Shown piece after piece: positions 22,052 through 32,622 of a stretch of 64,000 nucleotides of DNA. A program made the translations under genes and the position numbers. The stretch spans positions 32,638-96,637 of the forward strand of contig NZ_AZDT01000028.1 in the NCBI RefSeq assembly GCF_001434785.1, in the 5' to 3' direction. The stretch's first letter is position 1. Each line of letters opens with the position of its first letter. The stretch comes from Levilactobacillus namurensis DSM 19117. GTDB lineage: Bacteria; Bacillota; Bacilli; Lactobacillales; Lactobacillaceae. The notes beneath the pieces were generated by a model that did no database searches, was not told the DNA's origin, and worked only from the letters and a program-made list of their open reading frames with translations.

Positions 22052-23209
22052 TTAATGGTGAAAAACCAGGCGCGTTTGGGGCATGTGCAGTACCTGGTGA
22101 ATAGCCAGTGACGCCCCACCCAATAGCGTGGCGTACTTGACGTCTTTCGACATCACCAACGGCGGTACTAACGGCATGAACCCTAGCTTCATCTGAATGT
22201 TCTTCAGAATCTCGGGCACCTGGTCGATCAACGGTGAGTTGAAGAAGATCATCTGGGGATCGTAGGCCGCAATCAAGTCGCTGGTCACAATCGCCAACTG
22301 ATAACAGAAATCCTCGAGTAACTGGACAATCGCTGGATCTTGCCGGTCATAGTCCCGAACCAACTGCTCTAACGAGTAGTCTTGCTGTTTCTTCAGCCGC
22401 CCCGCTTTGGCCAGTAGCGCAGTTTGCGACCACTCGGTATCAAAGTTAGGCAACGTCGCCAAGCGGCGGTGCGGGTCTTGGACATCCTGAATCATGATCT
22501 GGCCGATCTCCCCGGCCTGTCCGTAGTTTCCCCGGTACAGCTGGGTGTTCAAGATGATACCCGCGCCGAACCCTTCGTGAATACTGATCGACACGATACT
22601 CTGCAATTCCTGTTTACTGAAGTCCTGCTCGAACACAGCGGATTGGTTGGCCTCGTTCTCCAAAATCACGGGAACGTGATAGCGTTCGCGAAAGTGCGCC
22701 GCGAGATTCACGTTCTCAAAATCCACAAACGGAGAGGTCACGATGGTGTCCTGATAGACCACCCCAAAGATGGCAATCGAAATCGCAACTAACCCATTTT
22801 CCACGGAGAACTTGGGCAACTGCCCCATCATCTTGTCCATTTCCGCCACAATCTCCCGGATTGGGCGCTGGTCAATGGACACGGTGTTGTATTCCAAGGC
22901 GCGTCCATCCATCTGAGTGGCTAACATTTCAATCGCCGACCCCGAGATACTGAAGTTAATCACGTACCCGTAGCTGGCGTTGTAAGCAACCAGTTCTGGA
23001 CGGCGCCCACTCGCATTCGATAGACGGTCCTCACCCACGCTGACCACGAGTTTGCGGGTCAGCAGTGTGCCGACGATATCCGAGACCGTGACCTTGTTTA
23101 GGCCCAGGCGCTTCGAAATATCATTTCGCGAAATCGGCCCGTGGTTCACAATGGCTTGGAGCACCGAATGCTCGTTATGGTCGCGCATGACGTCCTTGTT
23201 AATAATCAC
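22052..23209 (-). CDS. ROK-family transcriptional regulator (NagC/XylR type)
   Basis: A 385-residue regulator with an N-terminal winged helix (SVLQAIVNHGPISRNDISKRL, NKVTVSDIVGTLL) and a C-terminal ROK sugar-binding domain (VILENEANQSAVFE; GFGAGIILNTQLYRGNYGQAGEIG). It lies 24 bp after the transporter gene and before GH1, so it probably controls this operon, with free or phosphorylated sugar as inducer. GTG 23209 is used as start; an ATG at 23188 with AAGGA close upstream is an alternative and keeps the HTH. Confidence 0.9.
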   Translation of the reverse strand: MIINKDVMRDHNEHSVLQAIVNHGPISRNDISKRLGLNKVTVSDIVGTLLTRKLVVSVGEDRLSNASGRRPELVAYNASYGYVINFSISGSAIEMLATQMDGRALEYNTVSIDQRPIREIVAEMDKMMGQLPKFSVENGLVAISIAIFGVVYQDTIVTSPFVDFENVNLAAHFRERYHVPVILENEANQSAVFEQDFSKQELQSIVSISIHEGFGAGIILNTQLYRGNYGQAGEIGQIMIQDVQDPHRRLATLPNFDTEWSQTALLAKAGRLKKQQDYSLEQLVRDYDRQDPAIVQLLEDFCYQLAIVTSDLIAAYDPQMIFFNSPLIDQVPEILKNIQMKLGFMPLVPPLVMSKDVKYATLLGGASLAIHQVLHMPQTRLVFHH

Positions 23210-23233
23210 TTGATTTCAACTCACTTTTTCCCT

Positions 23234-24634
23234 TTAGTCAGCATCGTCTTCAGCGTTTTCCTTGGCGTGCTTGATAGCCAAGTCGCTTTGCATCTTCTTT
23301 TCAATCCCATCAACATGATAGAACATCAAAGCGATACCGGAAAGGGCGAACCCAATCAGTGGAACCCAAATGTAGTTCAATTCAATCCCACGTAAGGCAC
23401 CTGCGGATTGGGCGTGGTTAGCAACGTAACCAGTGGTGGTCAATAACCAACCAGTGATCACACCACCAATTCCCATCCCTAACTTCGCGGAGAAGCTAGA
23501 GAAGGAAGTGACGATTCCTTCGGCCCGAACACCGTTCTTCCATTCACCGTAGTCAACGGCATCGGCTAACATAACGGCGATTAAACCAGAAACGTAACCA
23601 GTCCCTAAGTAACCCACGATGGTGGCGAAGATGATCATTGGCACGCTAAGGCTGTTAGCCCCAACACTTAAGAGTAATTGACCCACGCAGGCTAAGATCA
23701 TCCCACCTAACATGGTGTTCCGCTTACCGATCCACTTAGACGTCATTGGCGTTAAGACCACGGCAACCAAGGCCACAATCTGTAAACTCAAGACGAAGGA
23801 AGCTAAACCGGCATCATGCATGTTGTACTTGAAGAAGTAAACCGTAACTTGAGACCGCGTCTGCATCCCCAACCAGTAAATGAAGTTGATGAAGATGATG
23901 ATGGCCCAAGGCCAGTTACGACGAAGCGCTTTCAAAGATTCCTTGATTGGAATTGACTTCCGCGAACTCTTGGTCTGAACCCGTTCGTGGGTGTTCTTGA
24001 AGACGAAGGCGAAAATCAAGACCACAACGACCCCGACAATCAACGACCAGATAAACCAGCCGTGGGCACTGGTGGTTGAGCCCCCGAAGAAGGCAACCAT
24101 TCCCAGCGTAATCCCGGTAATCAACGTGGCACCGGCAGTTCCCATGAATTGACGAATCGTCGATAACGTTACCCGCTCTTGTGGGTTGCTAGTTAATGAT
24201 GGCAAAATTGACGTAATTGGAATATTAACGGCTGAATAAAGAACATCAACCCCAATGTAAGTAACGTAGGCCCAAATCAGCTTCCCCGTTAAACTCAGGT
24301 TCGGCGTGGTGAAGACCAACACACAGAAGACCGCGAATGGAATCGAGAACCATAACCAGTACGGTCGACTCTTCCCATACTTGGTGTGGGTGTGGTCGAT
24401 CATAATTCCCCAGAAAGGCCCATCAAAGGCATCGACGATCCGGGCAACTAAGAACAGGGTCCCCACGGCGGCGGCACTGATCCCGAACGTGTCCGTGTAG
24501 AAAATCATTAAGTACGTCCCAACCATCTGGAAAGAGAGGTTGCAGGCAAAGTCACTCAAACTATAGGCGAATCGTTCCTTCCAAGGCACCATATTTTTGG
24601 TGGCAGCCTCGACGTGCGGAGCATTTTCACTCAT
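23234..24634 (-). CDS. GPH-family glycoside:cation symporter
   Basis: A 466-residue, roughly 12-helix carrier of the glycoside-pentoside-hexuronide symporter family: FAYSLSDFACNLSFQMVGTYLM, RIVDAFDGPFWGIMID-HTHTKYGKSRPYW, and DAVDYGEWKNGVRAEG. First gene of the operon, so it likely imports the beta-glucoside that the kinase and GH1 then process. It ends without a PTS-type IIA domain. AAGAGGTG lies 8 nt before the ATG at 24634; the open frame continues upstream but has no better start. Confidence 0.92.
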   Translation of the reverse strand: MSENAPHVEAATKNMVPWKERFAYSLSDFACNLSFQMVGTYLMIFYTDTFGISAAAVGTLFLVARIVDAFDGPFWGIMIDHTHTKYGKSRPYWLWFSIPFAVFCVLVFTTPNLSLTGKLIWAYVTYIGVDVLYSAVNIPITSILPSLTSNPQERVTLSTIRQFMGTAGATLITGITLGMVAFFGGSTTSAHGWFIWSLIVGVVVVLIFAFVFKNTHERVQTKSSRKSIPIKESLKALRRNWPWAIIIFINFIYWLGMQTRSQVTVYFFKYNMHDAGLASFVLSLQIVALVAVVLTPMTSKWIGKRNTMLGGMILACVGQLLLSVGANSLSVPMIIFATIVGYLGTGYVSGLIAVMLADAVDYGEWKNGVRAEGIVTSFSSFSAKLGMGIGGVITGWLLTTTGYVANHAQSAGALRGIELNYIWVPLIGFALSGIALMFYHVDGIEKKMQSDLAIKHAKENAEDDAD

Positions 24635-24712
24635 ATTCAATACACCTCTTAGGTAAAAAATAGTGACAAACATAAAACGTGACGGTATTAATAAACTCAA
24701 CTTTCATTGACT

Positions 24713-24741
24713 AGGATACTGTAACCGTTTTCAATTGTCAA
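24713..24741 (-). promoter_or_regulatory. Promoter of the beta-glucoside operon
   Basis: TTGACA (24736-24741), a 17-nt spacer and TATCCT (24713-24718) on the minus strand. The spacer contains a complete cre site. Confidence 0.8.
24720..24733 (-). promoter_or_regulatory. cre site (CcpA binding) inside the operon promoter
   Basis: TGAAAACGGTTACA matches the catabolite-responsive element consensus TGWAANCGNTNWCA at every position. It lies between -35 and -10, where CcpA would block RNA polymerase, so glucose repression of the operon is expected. Confidence 0.85.
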
Positions 24742-24853
24742 TCTAATTTTTCAAAAAAATCGTGCGGAACCGGTTGCGCACGGGGGTTCCCGTGCAATCA
24801 CTAGCTTTCTAGCGGTAGCCAAGCGGTAGTTCGGTTTATCAGATAACGCGTAA

Positions 24854-24880
24854 CGATAAGAAAATTCAATTTTCTTATCG
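24854..24880. repeat. Perfect 13-bp palindrome
   Basis: CGATAAGAAAATT and AATTTTCTTATCG flank a single C, giving a perfect 27-bp dyad. It lies about 110 bp upstream of the beta-glucoside promoter. AT-rich perfect dyads of this kind are usually binding sites for dimeric regulators. The lack of GC pairs and of a loop argues against a terminator. Confidence 0.7.
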
Positions 24881-24945
24881 CCGGTCCCCCACCCTTATCT
24901 TTCCAACCATCCGTCATTAACGGTGATTACACACTGTCGTAATCA

Positions 24946-24990
24946 CCCGCCTTACCGGTTGGGCCTGAAGAGGCTCAACCTCACGGCTAA
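24946..24990 (-). repeat. Structured intergenic repeat, copy D (internal deletion)
   Basis: On the minus strand it reads TTAGCCGTGAGGTTG, then AGCCTCTTCAGGCCC and ACCGGTAAGGCGGG. The two conserved ends and one arm of the outer stem remain; the inner stems are missing. It lies head-to-head with copy C, as A does with B. Confidence 0.7.
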
Positions 24991-25263
24991 ACTACGCGTA
25001 CCCAAGACAGTGTTTTCTGGCACTCAAAATGGGAAATATCAACATAGAAGACTACTAAACCCAAATGATCGGGTAAGTCTGATTGGGCCTCGAATCAATG
25101 ATATGCATCGTCGTACACTTAACTCTGAAAATGGTTGACGGGCCGATTCGTGCAAGCCGTCACCACAACCTTATCTTGTTCGGGATGGGGGTAATAGTCG
25201 TCAATATGACCGGGTGCCACGGTTTGATGGCACATCATGTTCCGTTATGATTACACAAATGTA

Positions 25264-25422
25264 AGCCGAGAGGACGGCCAGACAAGGCTCAGCCGTGAAA
25301 TTTTCCTTGGTGAGCGCTTCTTAGCTCGCCTAGGAAAAGGCCAAGCTTGAAAACCTGAACTTTGGGTTTCAAGTTGTGCCCACGGCGTTCCAGCCTTGTC
25401 TGGCCGTCCGGTAAGGCGGATG
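25264..25422 (+). repeat. Structured intergenic repeat, copy C
   Basis: The outer stem is GACGGCCAGACAAGGCT (25273-25289) with its exact complement at 25392-25408. Compared with copy B, two positions have changed on both arms so that pairing is kept. The second stem is 25301-25315 with 25324-25338. The third is CTTGAAA (25346-25352) with TTTCAAG (25367-25373), followed by TTGTGCCCA. It ends GGTAAGGCGGAT. Confidence 0.85.
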
Positions 25423-25439
25423 ACTATCATGCCAGTAAT

Positions 25440-25476
25440 TAAAAAAGCCCTGTAAGACCGTTTGGTTTACAGAGCT
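25440..25476 (-). terminator. Terminator after ispE
   Basis: AGCTCTGTAA pairs with TTACAGGGCT on the minus strand, followed by TTTTTAATT. It lies about 70 bp after the ispE stop. Confidence 0.8.
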
Positions 25477-25547
25477 AATCTTAGATTGTTTAGATGATAT
25501 GGTGCTGAACTGTACAACCAGCACGTCCCTTTAAGACAGTGCCTAAC

Positions 25548-26402
25548 TTAAGGTAACGGCCGCACTAAATAGACTTCCCGACAGAAGCCCTTCATGCCGT
25601 TGAACACCCGCTGGGCCCGGGACTGCTTGCTGCAGAGACCGAAGACCGTGGGACCGGTCCCACTCATCTGAGCCGCGTCGGCGCCGAACTTCATCATCTG
25701 CTGCTTCAGTTGCGTAATCTCCGGGTAGCGTTTCGCCGTCAACGGTTCCAGGGCGTTGCCCATGACGGCGCACATCGCGTTAATGTCTTGATCCCGAATC
25801 CCACGTAAGAGCGCGTCAATGTCCGGATGGGCTAAGTCGTCGTAGCGGATCCGCTGGAGAATGCTGGGCGTCGAGACGCTGACCTTAGGCTTGGCCAGCA
25901 CCACCCACGAGGTCGGTAACTTCGAGAGCGGTGTAATCCGCTCTCCGCGCCCCCGGACGTGGGCCGTCCGACCGTAAACGCAATACGGGACGTCCGAGTC
26001 GATCTGCAGACCCAACTCGGCCAACTCCTGCCAGGAAAGTCCTAGATCCCAGAGTTGGTTCAGTCCCCGCAAGACCGCAGCGGCATCCGAAGAGCCGCCC
26101 CCTAGTCCCGCAGCGACGGGAATATTCTTTTTGATGCGGATATTGACCCCTTGTTTAATCTTGAACCTCGATTGTAACAAGTGGGCCGCCTGAAAGGCCA
26201 AGTTACGCTGATCGTTGGGAAGAAACCCGCTGTCCGAGGCGACCCGGATGCGCTTATGGGTCGTCAACGTCTGAATGTCAACGTAGTCCGCCAGGTCGAC
26301 CGAGGTCATCACCATGTTCCACTCCTCCGCCCCATCCTGGTGATGGTAAGGCGTGTCGAGCCCGAGGTTTATCTTGGCTGGTGCCTTTTCAATCAGTTGC
26401 AT
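25548..26402 (-). CDS. ispE: 4-diphosphocytidyl-2-C-methyl-D-erythritol kinase
   Basis: A GHMP-family kinase of the MEP isoprenoid pathway: substrate motif KAPAKINLGLDTPYHHQDG, ATP motif VAAGLGGGSSDAAAVLRGL and C-terminal AAQMSGTGPTVFGL. Full length at 284 residues. AAGGTGA precedes the ATG. This organism also has mvaA of the mevalonate pathway at 34.4 kb. Many lactobacilli keep a lone ispE-like gene beside rsmA and veg, so the enzyme may not act in a full MEP pathway; other MEP genes are not in view. Confidence 0.92.
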   Translation of the reverse strand: MQLIEKAPAKINLGLDTPYHHQDGAEEWNMVMTSVDLADYVDIQTLTTHKRIRVASDSGFLPNDQRNLAFQAAHLLQSRFKIKQGVNIRIKKNIPVAAGLGGGSSDAAAVLRGLNQLWDLGLSWQELAELGLQIDSDVPYCVYGRTAHVRGRGERITPLSKLPTSWVVLAKPKVSVSTPSILQRIRYDDLAHPDIDALLRGIRDQDINAMCAVMGNALEPLTAKRYPEITQLKQQMMKFGADAAQMSGTGPTVFGLCSKQSRAQRVFNGMKGFCREVYLVRPLP

Positions 26403-26484
26403 GAGCTCACCTTAATCCCAGATAGGTCCCTGACCTACCGTACTCGTGAATCTAATTAAGCCCATTATACTATGCCAAAAGCCA

Positions 26485-26510
26485 AAATAAAAAGGCCTTA
26501 TTCGGCCTTA
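26485..26510 (-). terminator. Terminator after veg
   Basis: AAGGCC/GGCCTT stem with a 6-nt loop followed by TTTTTATTTT on the minus strand, directly behind the veg stop. A TATAAT for ispE follows at 26464-26469. Confidence 0.75.
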
Positions 26511-26514
26511 TTAT

Positions 26515-26751
26515 TTATTCATCGAAGTCAACTTCGATGTTCTTGGTTAAGATATCGGTGTAACTGTATGAAACCCGTTCAAACGAGTTTTCGTTTTGAT
26601 CGAGATCAACCACAAAAACTGCGGGATAGGTTTCCCGAAGAATTCCATGCCGTTCGGTCGTCTTCTTGCGCCCAGCTTGGGCAATTACCATTAACTTCTC
26701 ACCAATGCGACTATCAAGCTTGTCCTTGATATTTGCTAAACTAGTTGGCAT
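26515..26751 (-). CDS. veg: Veg family protein
   Basis: A 78-residue protein reading MPTSLANIKDKLDSRIGEKL, then QAGRKKTTERHGIL and FVVDLDQNENSFERVSYSYTDILT, the Veg pattern. In Bacillus subtilis Veg stimulates biofilm matrix genes by antagonising SinR; in lactobacilli its role is not established. AGAGGTG lies 6 nt before the ATG at 26751; the open frame continues upstream but lacks a site. Position beside rsmA and ispE matches Firmicutes order. Confidence 0.92.
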   Translation of the reverse strand: MPTSLANIKDKLDSRIGEKLMVIAQAGRKKTTERHGILRETYPAVFVVDLDQNENSFERVSYSYTDILTKNIEVDFDE

Positions 26752-26849
26752 GCACTTCACCTCTGTGAAACATGATACCATAGTTTCACAATAAATGCAA
26801 ATTATACCACAACCAACTTCAAAGCGCAATAATCAGCGGTTGGTAAGGG

Positions 26850-27740
26850 TTACATTAACCCTTCAGCGTGAAAAGCATTCACTAATTCAATAAAATTAAT
26901 CAAGGTTAACCGTTCTGGCCGCAATTGCCGAGAAATCCCGACCTTCTCTAGTACCGCGGCAATGCGTTCCCGAACTTCCGGTTGCTTGCCAAAGATTCCC
27001 TGCAGATTGTTCCACAACGACTTACGCCGGTGCGCGAAGCACCCCTTCACGAACCCGAATAAGGCCTTGTCGTCATACGGCTTTACGGGTAAGGGTTCCC
27101 GCGGCGTCAACCGAATGATGGCGGAGTCCACGTTGGGTTGCGGAATAAAGGCGGTCCGTGGCACGTCGAAGGCGACTTCCACGTGTGCCCGGTACTGCAT
27201 CACCAGTGACAACGACCCGTAAGCCTTGTTGCCGGGCTCAGCAACCAGACGATCGGCCACTTCCGCCTGCATCATCACCACAATCTGGTCGAAGGTCACG
27301 TTGCTTTGCAAGACCCCCATCAGAATCGGTGTGGTGATGTAGTACGGTAAGTTGGCCACCAGCTTGACCGGGTGCCCCGGCTCAAATTCGTCAGCAATCA
27401 CGGCCGGCAGGTTGGCTTTGAGGATATCCTGATTAATAATCTTGACGTTATCGTAGTCCATCAGGGTCTCGTCCAAGACTGGCAAGAGGTTCTCGTCGAT
27501 TTCAAAGGCTACGACCTTCCGGGCCTTCAACGCCAACTGTTCGGTCAAAGCCCCGATTCCGGGGCCAATTTCAATCACGTTGTCGTTATCGTTAACATCT
27601 GCGGCACTGACAATGTTCCGCAAGATGTTGAGGTCGGATAAGAAGTTCTGACCCAGGCTCTTCTTGGCCACTAACCGGTAACGGTTCAAGATGGCCTTAG
27701 TCCGGGCTGGTGATCCAATTTCAGGAACGTTATTCTGCAT
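26850..27740 (-). CDS. rsmA: 16S rRNA (adenine1518/1519-N6)-dimethyltransferase
   Basis: KsgA/RsmA dimethylates two adjacent adenines near the 3' end of 16S rRNA during 30S assembly. The 296-residue protein has [14 protein letters not shown] motif [15 protein letters not shown], the acidic motif [10 protein letters not shown] and the catalytic motif [21 protein letters not shown] sits 7 nt before the ATG. It overlaps the end of rnmV by 11 bp, so the two are cotranscribed. Confidence 0.97.
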   Translation of the reverse strand: MQNNVPEIGSPARTKAILNRYRLVAKKSLGQNFLSDLNILRNIVSAADVNDNDNVIEIGPGIGALTEQLALKARKVVAFEIDENLLPVLDETLMDYDNVKIINQDILKANLPAVIADEFEPGHPVKLVANLPYYITTPILMGVLQSNVTFDQIVVMMQAEVADRLVAEPGNKAYGSLSLVMQYRAHVEVAFDVPRTAFIPQPNVDSAIIRLTPREPLPVKPYDDKALFGFVKGCFAHRRKSLWNNLQGIFGKQPEVRERIAAVLEKVGISRQLRPERLTLINFIELVNAFHAEGLM

Positions 27741-28305
27741 GTAAATCCTCCTTTAACGGTGGTAACTTAGCCAGGGCGGCACCGAATTCAGCCGGTTGAA
27801 TACCGAACATCCGCAGCCGCTTCTCAAGTTGTTTACCATTCACGTAACCAATCTGTAGCAGTTCACCCAGTTGTTCCCGGCGCTGCTTGGCCCCGGCACC
27901 GCCAATCAAACCAGCGGTCACTAGGTCGGCGTGCGAAATCAACTCTGGGGCCGCCTCCGTTTCGGTGTAGACGTGCGCTAGGGCCGCACGAATCGCCTCG
28001 GGAGTGGCGTGTTCGACACCCAACGAGCCGCCCGCCTTATCCGGCCGTCCCTCTTTCTTAGGTAGAAAGGCGTGCTTAGCATTTGGGACCGCCTCGGCCA
28101 CGATTTTACGAATCTTTTCGCCGGAAAAATCCGGGTCAGTAAAGATGATGATGCCCCGTTGGTCGGCTAACTTCTCAATCAGCGCCAGGGTGTCATCATC
28201 AATGGCTGAACCCCGGGTCTCGATGGTGTCGGCGTTCACGGCTCGGTTGATGGCCTTGGTGTCGTCTTTTCCCTCGACCACCAAAACTTCTTTAATCTTC
28301 TTCAA
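27730..28305 (-). CDS. rnmV: Ribonuclease M5
   Basis: RNase M5 matures 5S rRNA. The 191-residue protein begins [21 protein letters not shown], the Toprim motif with its Glu, and has [15 protein letters not shown] with the second acidic cluster. The frame is open far upstream over tatD, but the plausible start is TTG 28305, inside the last codons of tatD, with GAGGAG 10 nt before it. It therefore overlaps tatD by 14 bp. Confidence 0.93.
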   Translation of the reverse strand: MKKIKEVLVVEGKDDTKAINRAVNADTIETRGSAIDDDTLALIEKLADQRGIIIFTDPDFSGEKIRKIVAEAVPNAKHAFLPKKEGRPDKAGGSLGVEHATPEAIRAALAHVYTETEAAPELISHADLVTAGLIGGAGAKQRREQLGELLQIGYVNGKQLEKRLRMFGIQPAEFGAALAKLPPLKEDLHAE

Positions 28306-29068
28306 TATGGTAAAACTCCTCTGCGTTGTGGTAGGTCGCGCTGGCGATTTCTTCCGGCGTGGTCTCACGTTCCTTGGCAATCGCCTCGACCGTGTACCGG
28401 GTAAAGCCCGGTTCGTTCTGCTCACCCCGGTGTGGTTCAGGCGTCAGGTAAGGGGCATCCGTCTCGACCATCATCACGTCAAGTGGCGTGGCCCGGACTG
28501 AATCGTGGACTTCGTGGGCGTTCTTAAAGCTGGCTACCCCGGAATACGAGATATGCATCCCCAGGTCCAAGAACTTCTTGAGCCACTCGGGGTCACCGTT
28601 AAAGCTATGCATCACGCCCCCGATATCTTGAATTCCCGCCTCTTTGATGATCCGGTAGGTGTCTTCAAAGGCGTCGCGGTTATGCACCACGATGGGCTTG
28701 CCCACTTCCTTGGCGATGGCGATCTGGCGGGCAAAGACCTTCCGCTGGGTCTCCTGTGGTGAGGTGTCCCAGTGGTAGTCCAGACCAATTTCACCTAAGG
28801 CGCGAACCTGGTCATCGGCTAATTGCGTTTCCAAGACTTTTTCGGCGTCCGGTGTATAGTTCTTCGAATCCTCCGGGTGCCATCCCACGACGGCCACCAT
28901 CTGAGGATACTGGTGTGCCAGGCGAATCGCATCGGCGTTCAATTGGGTGTTTGACCCCACGTTAGCCATCCGGGTGACGCCCAATTCGGCGGCCCGCTGC
29001 ACGAACTTGGGCACGTCGGTGATGAATTCTTCACTGTTCAAATGAGTGTGTGAATCAAAAATTTGCAT
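28292..29068 (-). CDS. tatD: TatD-family metal-dependent hydrolase
   Basis: A 258-residue TIM-barrel hydrolase with the metal motif DSHTHLNS, ALGEIGLDYHWD, VVHNRDA, VMHSFNGD and METDAPYLTP. TatD proteins are 3'-5' exonucleases and quality-control hydrolases; the Firmicutes YabD member sits between metG and rnmV, as here. AAGGAG lies 9 nt before the ATG at 29068. Confidence 0.95.
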   Translation of the reverse strand: MQIFDSHTHLNSEEFITDVPKFVQRAAELGVTRMANVGSNTQLNADAIRLAHQYPQMVAVVGWHPEDSKNYTPDAEKVLETQLADDQVRALGEIGLDYHWDTSPQETQRKVFARQIAIAKEVGKPIVVHNRDAFEDTYRIIKEAGIQDIGGVMHSFNGDPEWLKKFLDLGMHISYSGVASFKNAHEVHDSVRATPLDVMMVETDAPYLTPEPHRGEQNEPGFTRYTVEAIAKERETTPEEIASATYHNAEEFYHIEED

Positions 29069-29163
29069 TAAACTTGTCTCCTTCTTCAGAACCAGTCCCA
29101 TAGCCCGTTCCGTTTAGGCGTACGGTCCATTAAAGCACCTACGCCCTAGGCCCGTCAAGCTAG

Positions 29164-29206
29164 AAAAAACGCGGGCCAGGCGTCTATTCGACTTACCCGC
29201 CCGCGT
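29164..29206 (-). terminator. Terminator after metG
   Basis: ACGCGGGC pairs with GCCCGCGT on the minus strand with a long loop, followed by TTTTTT, 14 bp after the metG stop. Confidence 0.85.
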
Positions 29207-29219
29207 CTTGTGCTTGACG

Positions 29220-31259
<2,040 letters not shown>

Positions 31260-31335
31260 CTAAAGCCTTCCTTACTCAAAAGATTTTTCATCAATTTTAA
31301 GATTAAAATTTAAGGTAAATTCTCACTAAGTATAG

Positions 31336-31375
31336 CATAATCCCCGGTCAAGCCATAGTTCCCGACCGGGGATTT
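31336..31375. terminator. Hairpin between the DUF72 gene and metG
   Basis: AATCCCCGGTC and GACCGGGGATT form an 11-bp perfect stem with a 14-nt loop. The T-run is poor on the minus strand, but the position after the DUF72 stop and before the metG promoter suggests termination. Confidence 0.6.
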
Positions 31376-31398
31376 TCCTATCTTATGACGGTTTCGCA

Positions 31399-32247
31399 CT
31401 AAAACAAATCCAATTGCTGAGGCGCCAGATTAGTCCAGTGCAAATCGAGGATCTGTTGTAGGCGCAACGCGTTGGGGGCGGCGTCGCGACCCGAGTTATT
31501 GTTGAAGATCACACAAACGTCTTGGGCGTGGGCGGCTACCCGCCGGACCAGTGCCGCTAGAGCTTGCAACTCCTCCTCACTGTACTTGTACAGGGTTCGG
31601 GTCTTACGCCAATTGGCCCCCTGATTGAACCAGCCTTGGGCGTTTCGTCCGTGCAGACGAATCACTGCTAGTTCCGGGGTCGTGACCGTCTCCACCAGCG
31701 GAATCCCGTCGTTTAAGTTATGGGGCTCATCGGTGGTCACGTTGGTCATCCGCAACGAATGCAGGTAAGCCAGTACGTCTTGAGTCATACCCGGGGTAGC
31801 GAACCAGCTGGGACTGCGGAATTCGACCGCAATCGGTAGGTCCCCCATCCAGGTGCGCATCTCCCGCAGGTACTGGATGTTGGCCGTGGTCCGGTTGAAG
31901 TATGGCGGAAATTGAAAGAGGATTGTCCGCAACTGGTGAGCGCGCCACAAGGGTTGCATCAACGTTTTATAGCGGGCAAAGGTCGCCGCCCGTTCCTCAA
32001 AATCCACGGGGTGTTCCCGTTGACCGTGAGTGGTCATGACCTGGTTGGCTTTCAAGATAAACTGAAAGCCCGCCGGTACGGACGCTTGCCAGTTGGCCAA
32101 CGTGGTCTCCCTGGGTAGTCCGTAAAACGGCGTATCCAGTTCCACGAGGGGTAAGTGACCCGCGTATTCCGTTAATTTCACCGGACGGTCCTCTCCGCCA
32201 ATCAGGGCCGGATGTTCCGTCCAGGTGGTCAACCCAATCGTAATCAT
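31399..32247 (-). CDS. DUF72 family protein (YecE-like)
   Basis: A 282-residue TIM-barrel protein with IGLTTWTEHPAL, FYGLPRETTLANW, FQFPPYF, AVEFRSPSWF and VIRLHGRNAQGWF near the C-terminus, the DUF72/YecE set. The biochemical function is unknown. AAAGGAG precedes the ATG at 32247. Codon use matches the surroundings. It follows a small membrane protein and a sirtuin on the same strand and may share their transcript. Confidence 0.9.
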   Translation of the reverse strand: MITIGLTTWTEHPALIGGEDRPVKLTEYAGHLPLVELDTPFYGLPRETTLANWQASVPAGFQFILKANQVMTTHGQREHPVDFEERAATFARYKTLMQPLWRAHQLRTILFQFPPYFNRTTANIQYLREMRTWMGDLPIAVEFRSPSWFATPGMTQDVLAYLHSLRMTNVTTDEPHNLNDGIPLVETVTTPELAVIRLHGRNAQGWFNQGANWRKTRTLYKYSEEELQALAALVRRVAAHAQDVCVIFNNNSGRDAAPNALRLQQILDLHWTNLAPQQLDLF

Positions 32248-32285
32248 TGGCCTTCTCCTTTCGCATCGTACTAAAGTTGGACACA

Positions 32286-32612
32286 CTACTTAAACCGTTC
32301 AAATTGCTTGATCAACGCCGCTTCCGGTTCCGAGAGATGGCCCCGCAACTGACTGATCAGCCGGCGTCCCGACAAGCGGTCATTATAACGAATACCCGTG
32401 ACACAAAGGTCGATCAGGGCGAAGAGAATTGTCACTAACCCCGCCTGTCGCCGGGAAAACGTGGTGTTGAACAACATCACGGCTTCTTGGTTAAAAGCCA
32501 ACTGTAAAATCCCGTAAATCACCAGCGTGTCAGGAATAAGTTGTAAAAAGTTGAGCCAGCGCAACCGTCGAACCAATTGACGGAGCTGACGAATGATTTC
32601 TTGATGACTCAT
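32286..32612 (-). CDS. Small two-helix membrane protein of unknown function
   Basis: This 108-residue protein has two hydrophobic segments (about 20-40 and 58-75) between basic amphipathic ends (RQLRQLVRRLRW; RGHLSEPEAALIKQFERF). I do not recognise a family. It starts 10 bp after the sirtuin stop and ends 38 bp before the DUF72 start, so it is likely part of the same operon. Confidence 0.7.
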   Translation of the reverse strand: MSHQEIIRQLRQLVRRLRWLNFLQLIPDTLVIYGILQLAFNQEAVMLFNTTFSRRQAGLVTILFALIDLCVTGIRYNDRLSGRRLISQLRGHLSEPEAALIKQFERFK

Positions 32613-32622
32613 GGGATCACCT

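Larger units (their letters stand above)
24742..25263. other. Repeat-rich intergenic region without a supported gene
   Basis: It holds TTGCGCACGGG/CCCGTGCAA arms near 24772-24796, a long palindrome (24854-24880), GGTGATTAC/GTAATCACC arms at 24922-24947 and repeat fragment D. A stretch at about 25131-25190 resembles 38143-38200 next to repeat copy E; read on the plus strand, NLILFGM is kept with silent changes only, which hints at a decayed coding sequence. A 71-codon open frame here has no ribosome site and I do not call it. Confidence 0.5.

Noticed and set aside
24923..25138. 71-codon plus-strand frame in the repeat-rich gap
   Set aside because: It starts inside a palindrome, crosses repeat fragment D, has no ribosome site and odd composition.
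25175..25195. GTTCGGGATGGG resembling antisense 5S rRNA
   Set aside because: Only about 12-13 bases agree and the flanks do not follow the 5S fold, so a 5S pseudogene is not supported.
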